37,575 nucleotides of DNA from Leptofilum sp050292445 (GCA_050292445.1 JBNKLQ010000020.1:1-37575); one strand, 5' to 3'. Positions 7,584 to 14,951 are shown, counted from the stretch's first letter. The notes: generated by a model from the letters alone, not told the origin. Translations and numbers: made by a program.

Positions 7584-8147
7584 TCAAGCAAGCTGGGCCA
7601 GATGTCGCACGGTATAAACGGCTCCAGACGGCCGTAATTCACTCTGCACCAATTGAACGGCCGTTACCGCAAAATCCAGCCTCGCCAAATCCACACCCCA
7701 ATCCAACGCCTGCACTTGTCGAGCATCTTTCACCCGCCCCAACGTAACATGTGGGCTAAACGGCCGTTTCTCCCGCGACCAGCCTAAGGCCACCATCCGC
7801 TCTTCCAGCTCCGCCTGCATCGTTTGCAATTGGGCCACATCTCCGCCCAGACCTACCCACACTACACGCGGCCGTTTACGGTTGGGGAATGCCCCCACAC
7901 CATTCAGATGCAAGCGAAAGGACGGGTACTGAGTGGTAAGTTGGGTCAGTTGGTTTTGTAGATCGGGGAGCTGGGTTACGGCCGTATCCCCCAAAAAACG
8001 GAGTGTCAGGTGCATTTGCTCCGGCTTTACCCAGCGCACCGCCCGGTTGGGCAATTGCCGACCCATTTGTGCGACCGCCCCCAGCAATGCATCTTTCACC
8101 ATTTCCGGCAAATCAATGGCAATAAAAAGTCGAATCTTTTGGCTCAT
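7584..8147 (-). CDS. thpR: RNA 2',3'-cyclic phosphodiesterase (LigT/ThpR)
   Basis: A 187-residue member of the 2H phosphoesterase superfamily, which hydrolyses 2',3'-cyclic phosphodiester ends of RNA. The two catalytic HxTx motifs are visible: HLTL in EQMHLTLRFLGD (about residue 46) and HVTL in PFSPHVTLGRVKD (about residue 133). The opening MSQKIRLFIAIDLPE is characteristic. The length is normal for the family. It lies 41 bp downstream of the UbiA-family gene on the same strand and is probably co-transcribed. Four ACGGCCGT palindromes fall within this 560-bp gene (7628, 7658, 7760, 7979), the densest cluster in the left half of the window. Confidence 0.93.
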   Translation of the reverse strand: MSQKIRLFIAIDLPEMVKDALLGAVAQMGRQLPNRAVRWVKPEQMHLTLRFLGDTAVTQLPDLQNQLTQLTTQYPSFRLHLNGVGAFPNRKRPRVVWVGLGGDVAQLQTMQAELEERMVALGWSREKRPFSPHVTLGRVKDARQVQALDWGVDLARLDFAVTAVQLVQSELRPSGAVYTVRHLAQLA

Positions 8148-8188
8148 GGTCCCATTTTACCCTCAGGTGTGGCAGGACTCCAGCATAG

Positions 8189-9211
8189 TTATGGTTTACT
8201 CAACGATCTAAAAGAGTGCCAGTTCCGGTCAATAAGCCAATCAGCCGTGAGGAGTGGGAATGTAAAAGCGAGAATGATAGCCCAGCGGGTGAGCGGATCG
8301 ACAATGGGGAGAACGGCCGTAAACAAAAGCAGCAACATTAAAATATTATGCCCCATCAACCACGGCACTCTTTCACTAACCAAGTTGTTTTGCCTCGTGA
8401 TTTGCCACCAGAGTACATAGCATTGAGTCGAAAGAATGATAAAGATCGTTTGCACCCACCATGCCGATTCTTCACTTCGAGCCAACGGAAATTTATCAAT
8501 AACAGGCAGGAGCGGAGCTAACAAGGATAAAACAAACTGCCAGAAAAAGGCGTAGATGCGGAGGCGGTTGGGAATGGTGAACTGGTCAGCAGGAAACGGC
8601 CGTGCGCCTAACCAAATCGCTGTTGTTCGCGCGCCAAAGGCATAATCATTGGCCAGATCACGCAAGCTGCCATTGATGCCGTTCACCAACAAAATATAGA
8701 CAATGATAAATCCAGCCGCCATCCAGGTTTGCGGCGTGGGCTGCCCCACCACAAACGCGCCAAAAAGCAAAAAAGCTGCCCAGCTGGTGCCCTGCAGCAA
8801 ATCGGTCAGCGGCGGCAGCGGACTGCGCTTGCCCCACAAGTTGTACAGCGTCATCCCCTCCACAGCCCAGGCCAGACAGAGCAGCGCCAGACCATTGCCA
8901 CCCAGCGCCCACCACAAAATCAGCAAGATGGGCAGCTGTATGACTACCCAAAGCCGTACCTGCTGAACCGTCACCAGACCACTCACCAGTGGGTACTTTT
9001 GGCGCGATGGCTGTGTTTTGTCCAGCGGTAAATCAATGAGGTCGTTGAGCAGGTAAGCAAAAAGATGAAAAGAAACGGCCGTTGCCAGCAACCCACCAAT
9101 TTGCCAGCCAGTCACGATCCCATCTGCAGTACCGGCACCAATGAGGGGCAGGACGGCCGTATAGCCAAAAATCGCCGTGTGCCCAAAGCGAAACCAATCG
9201 CGCATCATCAT
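8189..9211 (-). CDS. UbiA-family prenyltransferase
   Basis: A 340-residue polytopic membrane protein with about eight or nine helices. It carries the two Asp-rich motifs of UbiA prenyltransferases: NDLIDLPLDKT (about residues 56-66), and a second, weaker DLANDYAFGARTT (about 190-202). The family attaches a polyprenyl or phytyl chain to an aromatic or related acceptor inside the membrane (quinone, chlorophyll or heme O pathways, and lipids). The acceptor here cannot be told; no quinone or chlorophyll genes are adjacent. A TATAAT box ends 8 nt before the ATG, so the transcript may be nearly leaderless. The terminator of the preceding protease gene lies just upstream. It probably forms an operon with thpR. 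Confidence 0.85.
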   Translation of the reverse strand: MMMRDWFRFGHTAIFGYTAVLPLIGAGTADGIVTGWQIGGLLATAVSFHLFAYLLNDLIDLPLDKTQPSRQKYPLVSGLVTVQQVRLWVVIQLPILLILWWALGGNGLALLCLAWAVEGMTLYNLWGKRSPLPPLTDLLQGTSWAAFLLFGAFVVGQPTPQTWMAAGFIIVYILLVNGINGSLRDLANDYAFGARTTAIWLGARPFPADQFTIPNRLRIYAFFWQFVLSLLAPLLPVIDKFPLARSEESAWWVQTIFIILSTQCYVLWWQITRQNNLVSERVPWLMGHNILMLLLLFTAVLPIVDPLTRWAIILAFTFPLLTADWLIDRNWHSFRSLSKP

Positions 9212-9230
9212 AGTGCCAGATTATAGCAAC

Positions 9231-9266
9231 AAAAAAGACCGCCCCGGCACCCCGAAGCGGACTTTT
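9231..9266 (-). terminator. intrinsic terminator of the site-2 protease gene
   Basis: On the minus strand GTCCGC ... GCGGTC forms the stem, with a GC-rich interior, followed by a T6 tract (9231-9236). The flanks AAAAG/CTTTT also pair, so it could act in both directions. It lies after the stop at 9324 and just before the UbiA start. Confidence 0.65.
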
Positions 9267-9321
9267 CACTTTTACGATTCACTTTTTACTGATTACTAAC
9301 CTACCGAATACCGATTACTGA
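9263..9321. repeat. dispersed GATTACC-type short repeat, intergenic copy 2
   Basis: Contains TTTACTGATTACTAACC, TACCGAATACCGATTACTG and a preceding TTCACTTTTACGATTCAC stretch. Same unit vocabulary as the copies at 4166-4205 and 19130-19170, again immediately after the end of a gene. Confidence 0.6.
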
Positions 9322-9323
9322 AA

Positions 9324-10436
9324 TCAGGCTGACTTCACCCTGGGGAACAACTCCGGCTGCATCGCTGCCATGCGCAGCATTTGCCGAATGTGCCGAGCCG
9401 AGATGACGCCAACGATACGGCCGTATTCCACCACCGGCAGCGCATTCACCCCTTCATTGCTCATCCGCTGCTGCACATCATATAAGTCGGCCGTCAGCGA
9501 CACAGGCTCCACATCACGAGACATCACCGCCGCCACGGTTTGGTCAGGTCCACCTTGCTGCAAAGCCATTGTCAAGCGCTGGTTGCTCAAAAAGCCAACG
9601 TAACTATCAAACTGAGAAACGGGAAACTCTGTTACACCGCGTGCCATCCAATTAGCCACATCGCGCAGGCTGTCACCCGGCTGCAAAATCGGTATCCGGT
9701 TAGAATATGCTTGCTGTACTGTGTAACCGCGCAAGCGTTGGCGGAACTTTACCATTTGCCCTTCCTGGGTGGCCCCAGAGAAAATAAAGATAGCGATTAA
9801 CACACTGAAAAATTGGCCGTTAAATAGGCCATACAAACCAAACAGAACCGCCAGACCCCGACCTAAAGAGACGGCGATACTAGTAGCCCGACCATATTCC
9901 AGCTTCATGGCCAAGGCCGCCCGCAAGACACGCCCACCGTCCATCGGAAAGGCAGGAATCATGTTAAAGACAGCCAAAACCACATTGTAAAAAAAGATAT
10001 AAGAAAAAATCGCGCCAAACGACAAAGATACGCCGCTGGTAAGCGGATTGGTCAGCGACAGGCCAAACAGTGCCGCCACCCCACCCATTAAAATGGCCAG
10101 GACCACATTCACTGCCGGACCAGCCAGGGCAATGACAAACTCCTGCTTAGGTTTGTCTGGCATGTTGCGCAGTTGAGCCACACCACCAATCGGCAACAGC
10201 ACAATGCGCTCCACGGGTACCCCATAGTTCAGAGCGGCAAAACTGTGCCCCAATTCATGCAGGGTCACCAGTACAAAAAGCAGCGAGATGGCAATTACGC
10301 CAAACAGCGCCCCAGCCAATCCACCGCCACCCATCACGCCAAACTGAAATGCTGCCCAAACCAAAATCAGGGGGAATGTCAGGTGTAGGCGAATGTCAAT
10401 TCCGCGTACAGAAAACAGTTTAAACGAGCTGTTCAT
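9324..10436 (-). CDS. site-2 protease family (M50) metalloprotease with CBS domains
   Basis: A 370-residue intramembrane metalloprotease. It has six or so membrane helices in the first 220 residues, the zinc motif HELGHSFAALNYG (HExxH, about residue 62) and the second ligand motif NMIPAFPMDGGRV (about 158). A pair of CBS domains follows (about 245-360). This architecture matches the SpoIVFB-like, CBS-bearing subgroup, which cleaves transmembrane substrates and may sense nucleotides through the CBS pair. The substrate is unknown; regulated release of a membrane-bound factor is the usual role. AAGGAAG sits 6 nt before the ATG. The promoter must lie in the dyad-rich region 10437-10800, divergent from the DUF3307 gene. 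Confidence 0.92.
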   Translation of the reverse strand: MNSSFKLFSVRGIDIRLHLTFPLILVWAAFQFGVMGGGGLAGALFGVIAISLLFVLVTLHELGHSFAALNYGVPVERIVLLPIGGVAQLRNMPDKPKQEFVIALAGPAVNVVLAILMGGVAALFGLSLTNPLTSGVSLSFGAIFSYIFFYNVVLAVFNMIPAFPMDGGRVLRAALAMKLEYGRATSIAVSLGRGLAVLFGLYGLFNGQFFSVLIAIFIFSGATQEGQMVKFRQRLRGYTVQQAYSNRIPILQPGDSLRDVANWMARGVTEFPVSQFDSYVGFLSNQRLTMALQQGGPDQTVAAVMSRDVEPVSLTADLYDVQQRMSNEGVNALPVVEYGRIVGVISARHIRQMLRMAAMQPELFPRVKSA

Positions 10437-10458
10437 GGTTTACTTCCTTTTCCTTGGC

Positions 10459-10495
10459 GAGAAACCTACAGGTGTCGATTCATGCCTGGTTTCTC
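10459..10495. promoter_or_regulatory. dyad in the leader of the site-2 protease gene
   Basis: GAGAAACC (10459-10466) and GGTTTCTC (10488-10495) are perfect arms with a further AGG/CCT pair inside. It lies 20-60 bp upstream of the protease ATG, next to the hairpin at 10501-10518. Operator or leader RNA structure. Confidence 0.4.
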
Positions 10496-10500
10496 AAAAA

Positions 10501-10518
10501 CAGAGAAGAGATTCTCTG
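10501..10518 (-). terminator. terminator-like hairpin in the 5' leader region of the site-2 protease gene
   Basis: CAGAGAA-GAGA-TTCTCTG, flanked by AAAAA on the left and by T8 on the right (10522-10529), so it resembles an intrinsic terminator in either direction. No gene ends here on the plus strand. On the minus strand it precedes the protease start by about 65 bp, as an attenuator would. Confidence 0.4.
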
Positions 10519-10620
10519 GAATTTTTTTTATGAGACAGTCTAAGGGTAGAGGAAGACTGTTTAAAAGATGTTAACAAGGGATTAAGGCAAAATGAATTTG
10601 CTGTTTGGGATGGATTTTGG

Positions 10621-10644
10621 GGTGAGAAACGGCCGTGTCTCACC
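10621..10644. promoter_or_regulatory. extended palindrome built around an ACGGCCGT site
   Basis: GGTGAGA (10621-10627), A, ACGGCCGT (10629-10636), G, TCTCACC (10638-10644): a 24-bp palindrome with one mismatched pair. It is one of the few intergenic ACGGCCGT copies and lies 27 bp from the CRP-like site. Confidence 0.4.
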
Positions 10645-10670
10645 TCCTGTACACCTAAAATCTGCCCCCC

Positions 10671-10686
10671 TGTGAAATATCTCACA
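10671..10686. promoter_or_regulatory. CRP-like operator TGTGA-N6-TCACA
   Basis: TGTGA (10671-10675), six bases AATATC, TCACA (10682-10686): an exact match to the enterobacterial CRP consensus, further flanked by C/G. It lies between the divergent site-2 protease and DUF3307 genes. A Crp/Fnr regulator with a CRP-like recognition helix is encoded about 0.95 kb away. Confidence 0.5.
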
Positions 10687-10709
10687 GCGATGATGCCAAT
10701 TCAGCAGTA

Positions 10710-10749
10710 TTGTACTGTTAGACACAAAACAGCAATGAAGTCAGTACAA
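10710..10749. promoter_or_regulatory. spaced perfect inverted repeat upstream of the DUF3307 gene
   Basis: TTGTACTG (10710-10717) and CAGTACAA (10742-10749), perfect 8-bp arms 32 bp apart centre to centre, starting about 50 bp upstream of the ATG at 10801. Possible operator. The spacing is close to that of the repeat at 6770-6810. Confidence 0.4.
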
Positions 10750-10800
10750 CAATCATTGCTTTGAACACTTTTAATTGACCATCGTATCGGGAGGTAGCAC

Positions 10801-11490
10801 ATGATCATCGCCATGTATTTAGCACATTTAGTAGGAGATTATATTTTGCAATGGAACAGTCTGGCGGCCTGGAAAAGTCGGGAAATGAAAGGGGTCATCG
10901 CCCATTGCCTGGTCGTTTTTGCCATCACCTGGCTTTTCATCTTGCCCTTCAACCCTAATTGGTGGCCCTGGGTCATTTTTATTGGCGTGGTCCACTTCTT
11001 AATTGATGCTTTTCAACTGCGCTTCAAGCTGCCCATCCCAGAATTGGCCCGCTTCTCGCTGGATCAACTGGCCCATTTCATCGTGATTACCATTGCCCTG
11101 GCTGGCGGTGGCTATCTGGACCTGACAACGTTGTTGCACAGCAGCCAGGCAGTGCTGCAAAGCGATCTGCTGCTAATTTACCTGCTGGGTTACGCCTTCG
11201 TAACCATGCCTGCCTGGGTCCTAGTCAAGTTCACTGCTTACGGACTGGTACAAGGGTCTGCACCACACTTCGGGGATTCTAGTAAATATCTGGGCATCAT
11301 GGAGCGGCTACTGATGACCACCTTTGTGGCCATAGGGCAATATCTGCTAGTACCGGTCGTCATCCTACCCCGGCTGCTCATGGAGTGGCCCCAAGTAGCC
11401 AACGATGAACGGGCACCCGTTTATCTGGCTGAACTGCTAACCAGCGTTATTCTGGCCGTTGTGGTAGGCCTTTTGTTTAGACTTGTTTAA
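10801..11490 (+). CDS. DUF3307 domain membrane protein
   Basis: A 229-residue polytopic membrane protein with the DUF3307 pattern: AHLVGDYILQ near the N-terminus, K-x-AHCLVV at about residue 35, HFLIDAFQLR at about 74 and a DQLAHF motif at about 96. The conserved His, Asp and Gln inside membrane helices suggest a metal or proton site, but no biochemical function is established. In other bacteria DUF3307 genes are often next to SatD-like proteins; none is seen here. GGGAGG lies 6 nt before the ATG. The gene stands alone between the dyad-rich region and a hairpin at 11498-11528. Confidence 0.88.
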   Translation: MIIAMYLAHLVGDYILQWNSLAAWKSREMKGVIAHCLVVFAITWLFILPFNPNWWPWVIFIGVVHFLIDAFQLRFKLPIPELARFSLDQLAHFIVITIALAGGGYLDLTTLLHSSQAVLQSDLLLIYLLGYAFVTMPAWVLVKFTAYGLVQGSAPHFGDSSKYLGIMERLLMTTFVAIGQYLLVPVVILPRLLMEWPQVANDERAPVYLAELLTSVILAVVVGLLFRLV

Positions 11491-11497
11491 AAGCAAT

Positions 11498-11528
11498 GGC
11501 GAGCCACCATAAAAGATGATGGCTCGCC
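11498..11528 (+). terminator. strong hairpin after the DUF3307 gene
   Basis: GGCGAGCCACCAT (11498-11510), loop AAAAG, ATGATGGCTCGCC (11516-11528), 12 of 13 pairs. It lacks a T-run, so it may be a Rho-assisted terminator or an mRNA 3' stabiliser. Confidence 0.55.
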
Positions 11529-11623
11529 CAATCGTTAAAGAATCTGTAACCAGAAATGAAATCAGTTTGCCTTATGCTTAATCGCCTGACAAACTGCTCA
11601 ATCTCTTTTCGGGAGGTATAGAA

Positions 11624-12367
11624 ATGAGCTTTCAACCAATTTATCAGCCAGTTGTATCAACCCGAAGGGAGGCCCAACCCATGAACATGATCCGTTTTTT
11701 ACAGGACATTCCCTTGTTTCAAGACTTGTCACCGCAGCAACTGGAATCAATCTCTAAGGACGTGCAGCCACGCAAATTTAGCCAGGGAGATATTATTTTT
11801 CGTGAAGGCGATCCGGGGCAGGTTGTGTACCTGGTGCAATCTGGGCAGGTGCGAATCTACGTCAACGGGCTAGATGGCAGCGAAACGTCTGTCATTTTGT
11901 TTGGGCGACCCGGCGATATGTTTGGCGAATTAGCTATCATTGATGGGCTACCCCGGTCAGCAACGGCCGTTGCCTTGGACCATACCTTACTCTACACCAT
12001 CAGCCGGGAAAGCTTTCGCCAGCACATGCAGCGCTTCCCACAGTTGGCGCTCAACTTCATGAAGGAGCTGACGCACCGGGTACGGTACAACACGCGGCAA
12101 ATGGACAGTCTGGCCTCATTGCCCGTATCGCAGCGGCTGGCGCGCAAATTATTGGAACTAGCTCAGGATTACGGCCGTATCGAGTCCAACAACGTCATCA
12201 TCGACATGACCCTCACCCAGACAAATCTAGCCAGCCTCATTGGCGCAACGCGAGAAAGCACCAACAAGATTTTGCGTGACTTTCGCGAACGAACGCTGAT
12301 ATGGTTTGAAAACGGCCGTATCACCATTCTAGACGCCGATGCTCTGCGCGCCGAAGTGACAGCATAA
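11624..12367 (+). CDS. Crp/Fnr family transcriptional regulator
   Basis: A dimeric DNA-binding regulator: cNMP-binding domain (about residues 30-145), hinge helix (about 145-170) and C-terminal HTH_Crp wing (about 180-240). The phosphate-binding cassette reads FGELAIIDGLPRSATAVA, keeping the Glu and the Arg-Ser that hold cAMP in E. coli CRP, so cyclic-nucleotide binding is plausible. There is no cysteine cluster for an Fnr iron-sulfur site. The recognition helix ATRESTNKILRDF keeps Arg-Glu and a basic residue at the CRP Arg185 position, which fits the TGTGA-N6-TCACA site at 10671. Two in-frame starts each have a perfect ribosome site: ATG 11624 (GGGAGG, 7 nt) and ATG 11681 (GGGAGG, 8 nt). Confidence 0.92.
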   Translation: MSFQPIYQPVVSTRREAQPMNMIRFLQDIPLFQDLSPQQLESISKDVQPRKFSQGDIIFREGDPGQVVYLVQSGQVRIYVNGLDGSETSVILFGRPGDMFGELAIIDGLPRSATAVALDHTLLYTISRESFRQHMQRFPQLALNFMKELTHRVRYNTRQMDSLASLPVSQRLARKLLELAQDYGRIESNNVIIDMTLTQTNLASLIGATRESTNKILRDFRERTLIWFENGRITILDADALRAEVTA

Positions 12368-12372
12368 AAAAA

Positions 12373-12410
12373 GCCGCTGGCCTGTGTCTCTACGAGCCAG
12401 CGGCAATTTT
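12373..12410. terminator. bidirectional intrinsic terminator between crp-like gene and ATP-grasp gene
   Basis: GCCGCTGGC (12373-12381) and GCCAGCGGC (12396-12404), perfect 9-bp stem, A7 on the left and AATTTT on the right. It serves the two convergent genes ending at 12367 and 12413. Confidence 0.85.
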
Positions 12411-12412
12411 GT

Positions 12413-13471
12413 CTAACTCCCCAAGCCATACCGCTCAGCGGCTTCATCTAAAATTTGATTTACCAATTTCTCGTAAGTCCAGCCCTCGGCTTTTGCCTCA
12501 ATGCATAAATCCGAATAATCTGGATTTAATCCAGGAAGCGGATTAATTTCCAAAATGTATGGCTTGTTGTTGTCATGAGCATCCAAACGAAAATCCACCC
12601 GAGCCACATCCAAGCAGCCAGTCACACGGAACGTGGCCGCCGTAAGCCAATTAAGATCCTCCAGCATTTCCTCACTGATAGGCGCGGGGCACAAATAATG
12701 GAACTCATGGGCCAATTCAGTCTTGATGCGGCTGGTGTAAACGCCCGCTTCCTCTTCTGGATAACGGCTCATGTCCACTTCCAGCGGCGGTAAAAAGTGT
12801 AAACCACGAGAAAGCCTTGGCGCTTCTTCATCATCCGGCAATCGCCAGGCCACGGGCGATGTCAGGTTTCCCACCACCCCTATCGTAATTTCCCGACCGT
12901 CAATAAATTGCTCAGCCAGCACCGGCTGGTCATATCGGTCAAATAAACGGCGCAATTGCACCCGAAGCTGGGCCTCATCTTGCACAATTGATTCACTGCT
13001 AACCCCCATCCCAGTGCCTTCCCGACTGGGCTTCACAAAAATGGGAAACCGCATTTGAGGGTCAAGCGGTTCATTGACGCGTTCAAATACTTGGAAGGCG
13101 GGCGTGGGTAAATCATGATAAGCCAGCACACGCTTCGTCATCGGCTTGTCCAGTGTCAGGGCCAACGTAAGCACCTTTGAACCGGTATAGGGCAGGCGCA
13201 TCATTTCCAGAACGGCAGGCACATGCGACTCTCGTGAGTCACCAACGTGACCCTCGCAAATGTTAAAGCAGATATCTGGCTGTAGCTTCGTGAGTTCACT
13301 GAACAGTCGGGAATCGCCCTCAACAAAGTGAACCTCATGGCCATTGGTTCGCAAAGCGGCCATAATGGCTTCAATCGTTGCCTCGCTATCTAAATCATCC
13401 CAATGATCCGGTGATATACCTGCCCAGTGGGGTGCATTCTTTTTAAGATTTGCTAATAACGCAATGCGCAT
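12413..13471 (-). CDS. D-alanine--D-alanine ligase-like ATP-grasp protein
   Basis: A 352-residue ATP-grasp enzyme of the Ddl-like family, which forms an amide bond from a carboxylate through an acylphosphate. Visible parts: N-terminal preATP-grasp Rossmann region with FNICEGHVGDSRESHVPA (about residues 68-85), the ATP-lysine segment FPIFVKPSREGTGMGV (about 143-158), EQFIDGREITIGV (about 189-201), and the metal-binding ending EINPLPGLNP (about 312-321). It is longer than standard Ddl and has a less conserved centre; members of this group are annotated generically and may ligate something other than D-Ala. No peptidoglycan genes surround it. AAGGA precedes the ATG. A terminator-like hairpin lies 40 bp upstream. 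Confidence 0.82.
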   Translation of the reverse strand: MRIALLANLKKNAPHWAGISPDHWDDLDSEATIEAIMAALRTNGHEVHFVEGDSRLFSELTKLQPDICFNICEGHVGDSRESHVPAVLEMMRLPYTGSKVLTLALTLDKPMTKRVLAYHDLPTPAFQVFERVNEPLDPQMRFPIFVKPSREGTGMGVSSESIVQDEAQLRVQLRRLFDRYDQPVLAEQFIDGREITIGVVGNLTSPVAWRLPDDEEAPRLSRGLHFLPPLEVDMSRYPEEEAGVYTSRIKTELAHEFHYLCPAPISEEMLEDLNWLTAATFRVTGCLDVARVDFRLDAHDNNKPYILEINPLPGLNPDYSDLCIEAKAEGWTYEKLVNQILDEAAERYGLGS

Positions 13472-13512
13472 TTTTTCTTTTCCTTATGCAAAATTATTTT
13501 GTTCACCCATCA

Positions 13513-13548
13513 TAAAACCCCATTTTCGGCTTCAGGCCAAGAATGGGG
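13513..13548 (-). terminator. terminator-like hairpin in the leader of the ATP-grasp gene
   Basis: CCCCATTTTCGGC (13518-13530), loop TTCAG, GCCAAGAATGGGG (13536-13548), 11 of 13 pairs. Read on the minus strand it is followed by TTTTAT (13512-13517), about 40 bp before the ATP-grasp ATG. Candidate attenuator; the rest of the 13472-13748 gap shows only an ACGGCCGT copy. Confidence 0.45.
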
Positions 13549-13748
13549 TCGAGGTAGACAATTTGTCAATTTTGCGCACAGTATAAAATAAAAAGATCGT
13601 AGTGTCTATACATTTGGAAGTGAGTTTTTCGCCAGTTTCTTGTGAAGGGAACGGCCGTTTCCCACTATTAAACATTACCAAGTTGAACACACCACCCAAA
13701 CTACCTAAAATAGCCATCCATATTTAATAAAAAGGAAGACAAATCTTC

Positions 13749-14429
13749 ATGAAAGATAAAACATTGGTTGGCGGCATCGTCGTTATGGTGGTAGGTGCTG
13801 TGCTCATTGGCGTGGTCTGGTTTTTGTTTCTCCAGCCTGCCCAAACACCAACGACTCCCCTCACCGCAATTCCCGTGACTATCGAAGGCGACAGCGGCCG
13901 TTACACGCTTTTTGAAATTGTCCCAACGGAATCTGAAGTAACGTTCACGCTGAACGAAACGCTGCGCGGCCTGCCTACCACAGTTGTCGGCAGCGGCCGC
14001 CAAGTCGCCGGACAGATTGCCGTCGATTTTGCCAACCCCACCTCCAGTCAGCTTGGCCCTATTCTCATCAATGCGCGGACGTTGCTAACGGGCAATGAGT
14101 TTCGCAATAATGCCATACACAATTTCATCCTGGATACGGAAGTATATGAATTCATCACGTTCACCCCAAGCAAAATCAGCGGATTACCCAATGAATTTGT
14201 GCCCAACCAACCGATTTCGGTACAAATTGAGGGCGATTTAACCATCCGGGAAGTGACCCAGCCAGTCGCCTTTACGGCAACAATTACGCCAAACGGCCGT
14301 TCCCAATTAACCGGTTCAGCCACAGCACAAATCTTACGGACTGATTTTGGTTTACAAATCCCAAACGCTCCTGGCGTGGCAAACGTGAGCGAACAAGTCA
14401 CGTTAACCATCGATTTTGTGGCAAAATAG
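13749..14429 (+). CDS. YceI family protein, membrane-anchored
   Basis: A 226-residue protein with one N-terminal membrane helix (about residues 7-29), a Thr/Pro linker, and a YceI beta-barrel domain (about 45-225). YceI-fold proteins bind isoprenoid-type lipids in an extracytoplasmic lipocalin-like barrel. Family features include the opening YTLFEIVPTESEVTFTLNE, the FDVRTLxxG-like segment ILINARTLLTGNEFRNN, the TFTPSKISGLP strand and DLTIREVTQPVAF. The helix has no lipobox cysteine, so the domain is probably tethered outside the membrane. AAGGAAG precedes the ATG. It stands alone, divergent from the ATP-grasp gene, and no partner suggests the lipid. Confidence 0.9.
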   Translation: MKDKTLVGGIVVMVVGAVLIGVVWFLFLQPAQTPTTPLTAIPVTIEGDSGRYTLFEIVPTESEVTFTLNETLRGLPTTVVGSGRQVAGQIAVDFANPTSSQLGPILINARTLLTGNEFRNNAIHNFILDTEVYEFITFTPSKISGLPNEFVPNQPISVQIEGDLTIREVTQPVAFTATITPNGRSQLTGSATAQILRTDFGLQIPNAPGVANVSEQVTLTIDFVAK

Positions 14430-14526
14430 CCAAGAAAATAGTACTGAAAAAACTGAATTTGTGACGCATCTTCTCTGGAATCTCCCTACTCAACCTTAAA
14501 TTTATTAAATAGGCAATGAGTAATGC

Positions 14527-14555
14527 GTGACAGATGGGAAAAAATCGTGTAGACT
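14527..14555 (+). promoter_or_regulatory. promoter of the structured RNA candidate
   Basis: GTGACA (14527-14532), 17-bp spacer, TAGACT (14550-14555), which would start transcription near 14562, just before the first paired segment of the RNA. Confidence 0.5.
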
Positions 14556-14561
14556 ACTAGT

Positions 14562-14782
14562 AAGTTCGGTCAGTTTAGGCCTAAGGAAAGAACTCCTCCC
14601 CCAAACTGGCACGAGAGAAACGCGACTGGAACAAGCTGATCGAGCTTACAGTTATGCCGTCGGCGAAAGCCACCCTCCTCCTTAGGTCTTTGGCAAAAAC
14701 TGGACTGCTCGATGCACACCCCTCCTGGTGCATGAGCAAACAATGAGAACCGCTCTCTTCTTACGAAGGGGGCGGTTTTTTC
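14562..14782 (+). ncRNA. structured non-coding RNA candidate of unrecognised class
   Basis: About 220 nt between a promoter-like element and an intrinsic terminator, with no plausible plus-strand ORF. Stems read by eye: CAGTTT 14571-14576 with AAACTG 14697-14702; GGCCTAAGGA 14578-14587 with TCCTTAGGTC 14679-14688; GGCA 14608-14611 with TGCC 14655-14658; ACTG 14625-14628 with CAGT 14649-14652; AAGCT 14633-14637 with AGCTT 14643-14647; GGC-GAAA-GCC 14662-14671 (GNRA loop); TGCTC and ATGCAC 14706-14717 with GTGCATGAGCA 14728-14738. It is multibranched, with purine-rich junctions (GGAAAGAA, GAGAGAAACG). I cannot match it to 6S, SRP, RNase P, tmRNA or a riboswitch I know. It ends about 170 nt before the SLC13 permease, so either a free RNA or a leader element is possible. 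Confidence 0.55.
14748..14781 (+). terminator. intrinsic terminator of the structured RNA
   Basis: AACCGC (14748-14753) pairs with GCGGTT (14772-14777), with an inner TTC-TTAC-GAA hairpin, and ends in a T6 run (14776-14781). Confidence 0.75.
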
Positions 14783-14865
14783 TTTATTTTCTAGGAATTC
14801 ATATCCCACAAGATTAATTTTACTTTTGCCCAAATTCTGTAAAAGGTTGACTTTTCGTTACAAAG

Positions 14866-14893
14866 TTGAGAAAAATTAACTTAATTGCATAAT
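14866..14893 (+). promoter_or_regulatory. promoter candidate for the SLC13 permease
   Basis: TTGAGA (14866-14871), 16-bp spacer, CATAAT (14888-14893) in an AT-rich stretch, about 58 bp before the ATG at 14952. A TTGACT at about 14847 is an alternative -35. Confidence 0.4.
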
Positions 14894-14951
14894 CATTAAG
14901 GTACTCACTGCAGCCCATTCCACACTTGATCATTTTGATAAAAGCTCGCAT

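Noticed and set aside
10494..10685. 63-residue minus-strand reading frame in the dyad-rich intergenic region
   Set aside because: It overlaps several symmetric regulatory-looking elements, has no ribosome site and no recognisable motif.
14570..14833. 87-residue minus-strand reading frame
   Set aside because: It is antisense to the structured RNA and its terminator; composition (Cys, Arg and Gly rich) looks random and there is no ribosome site.
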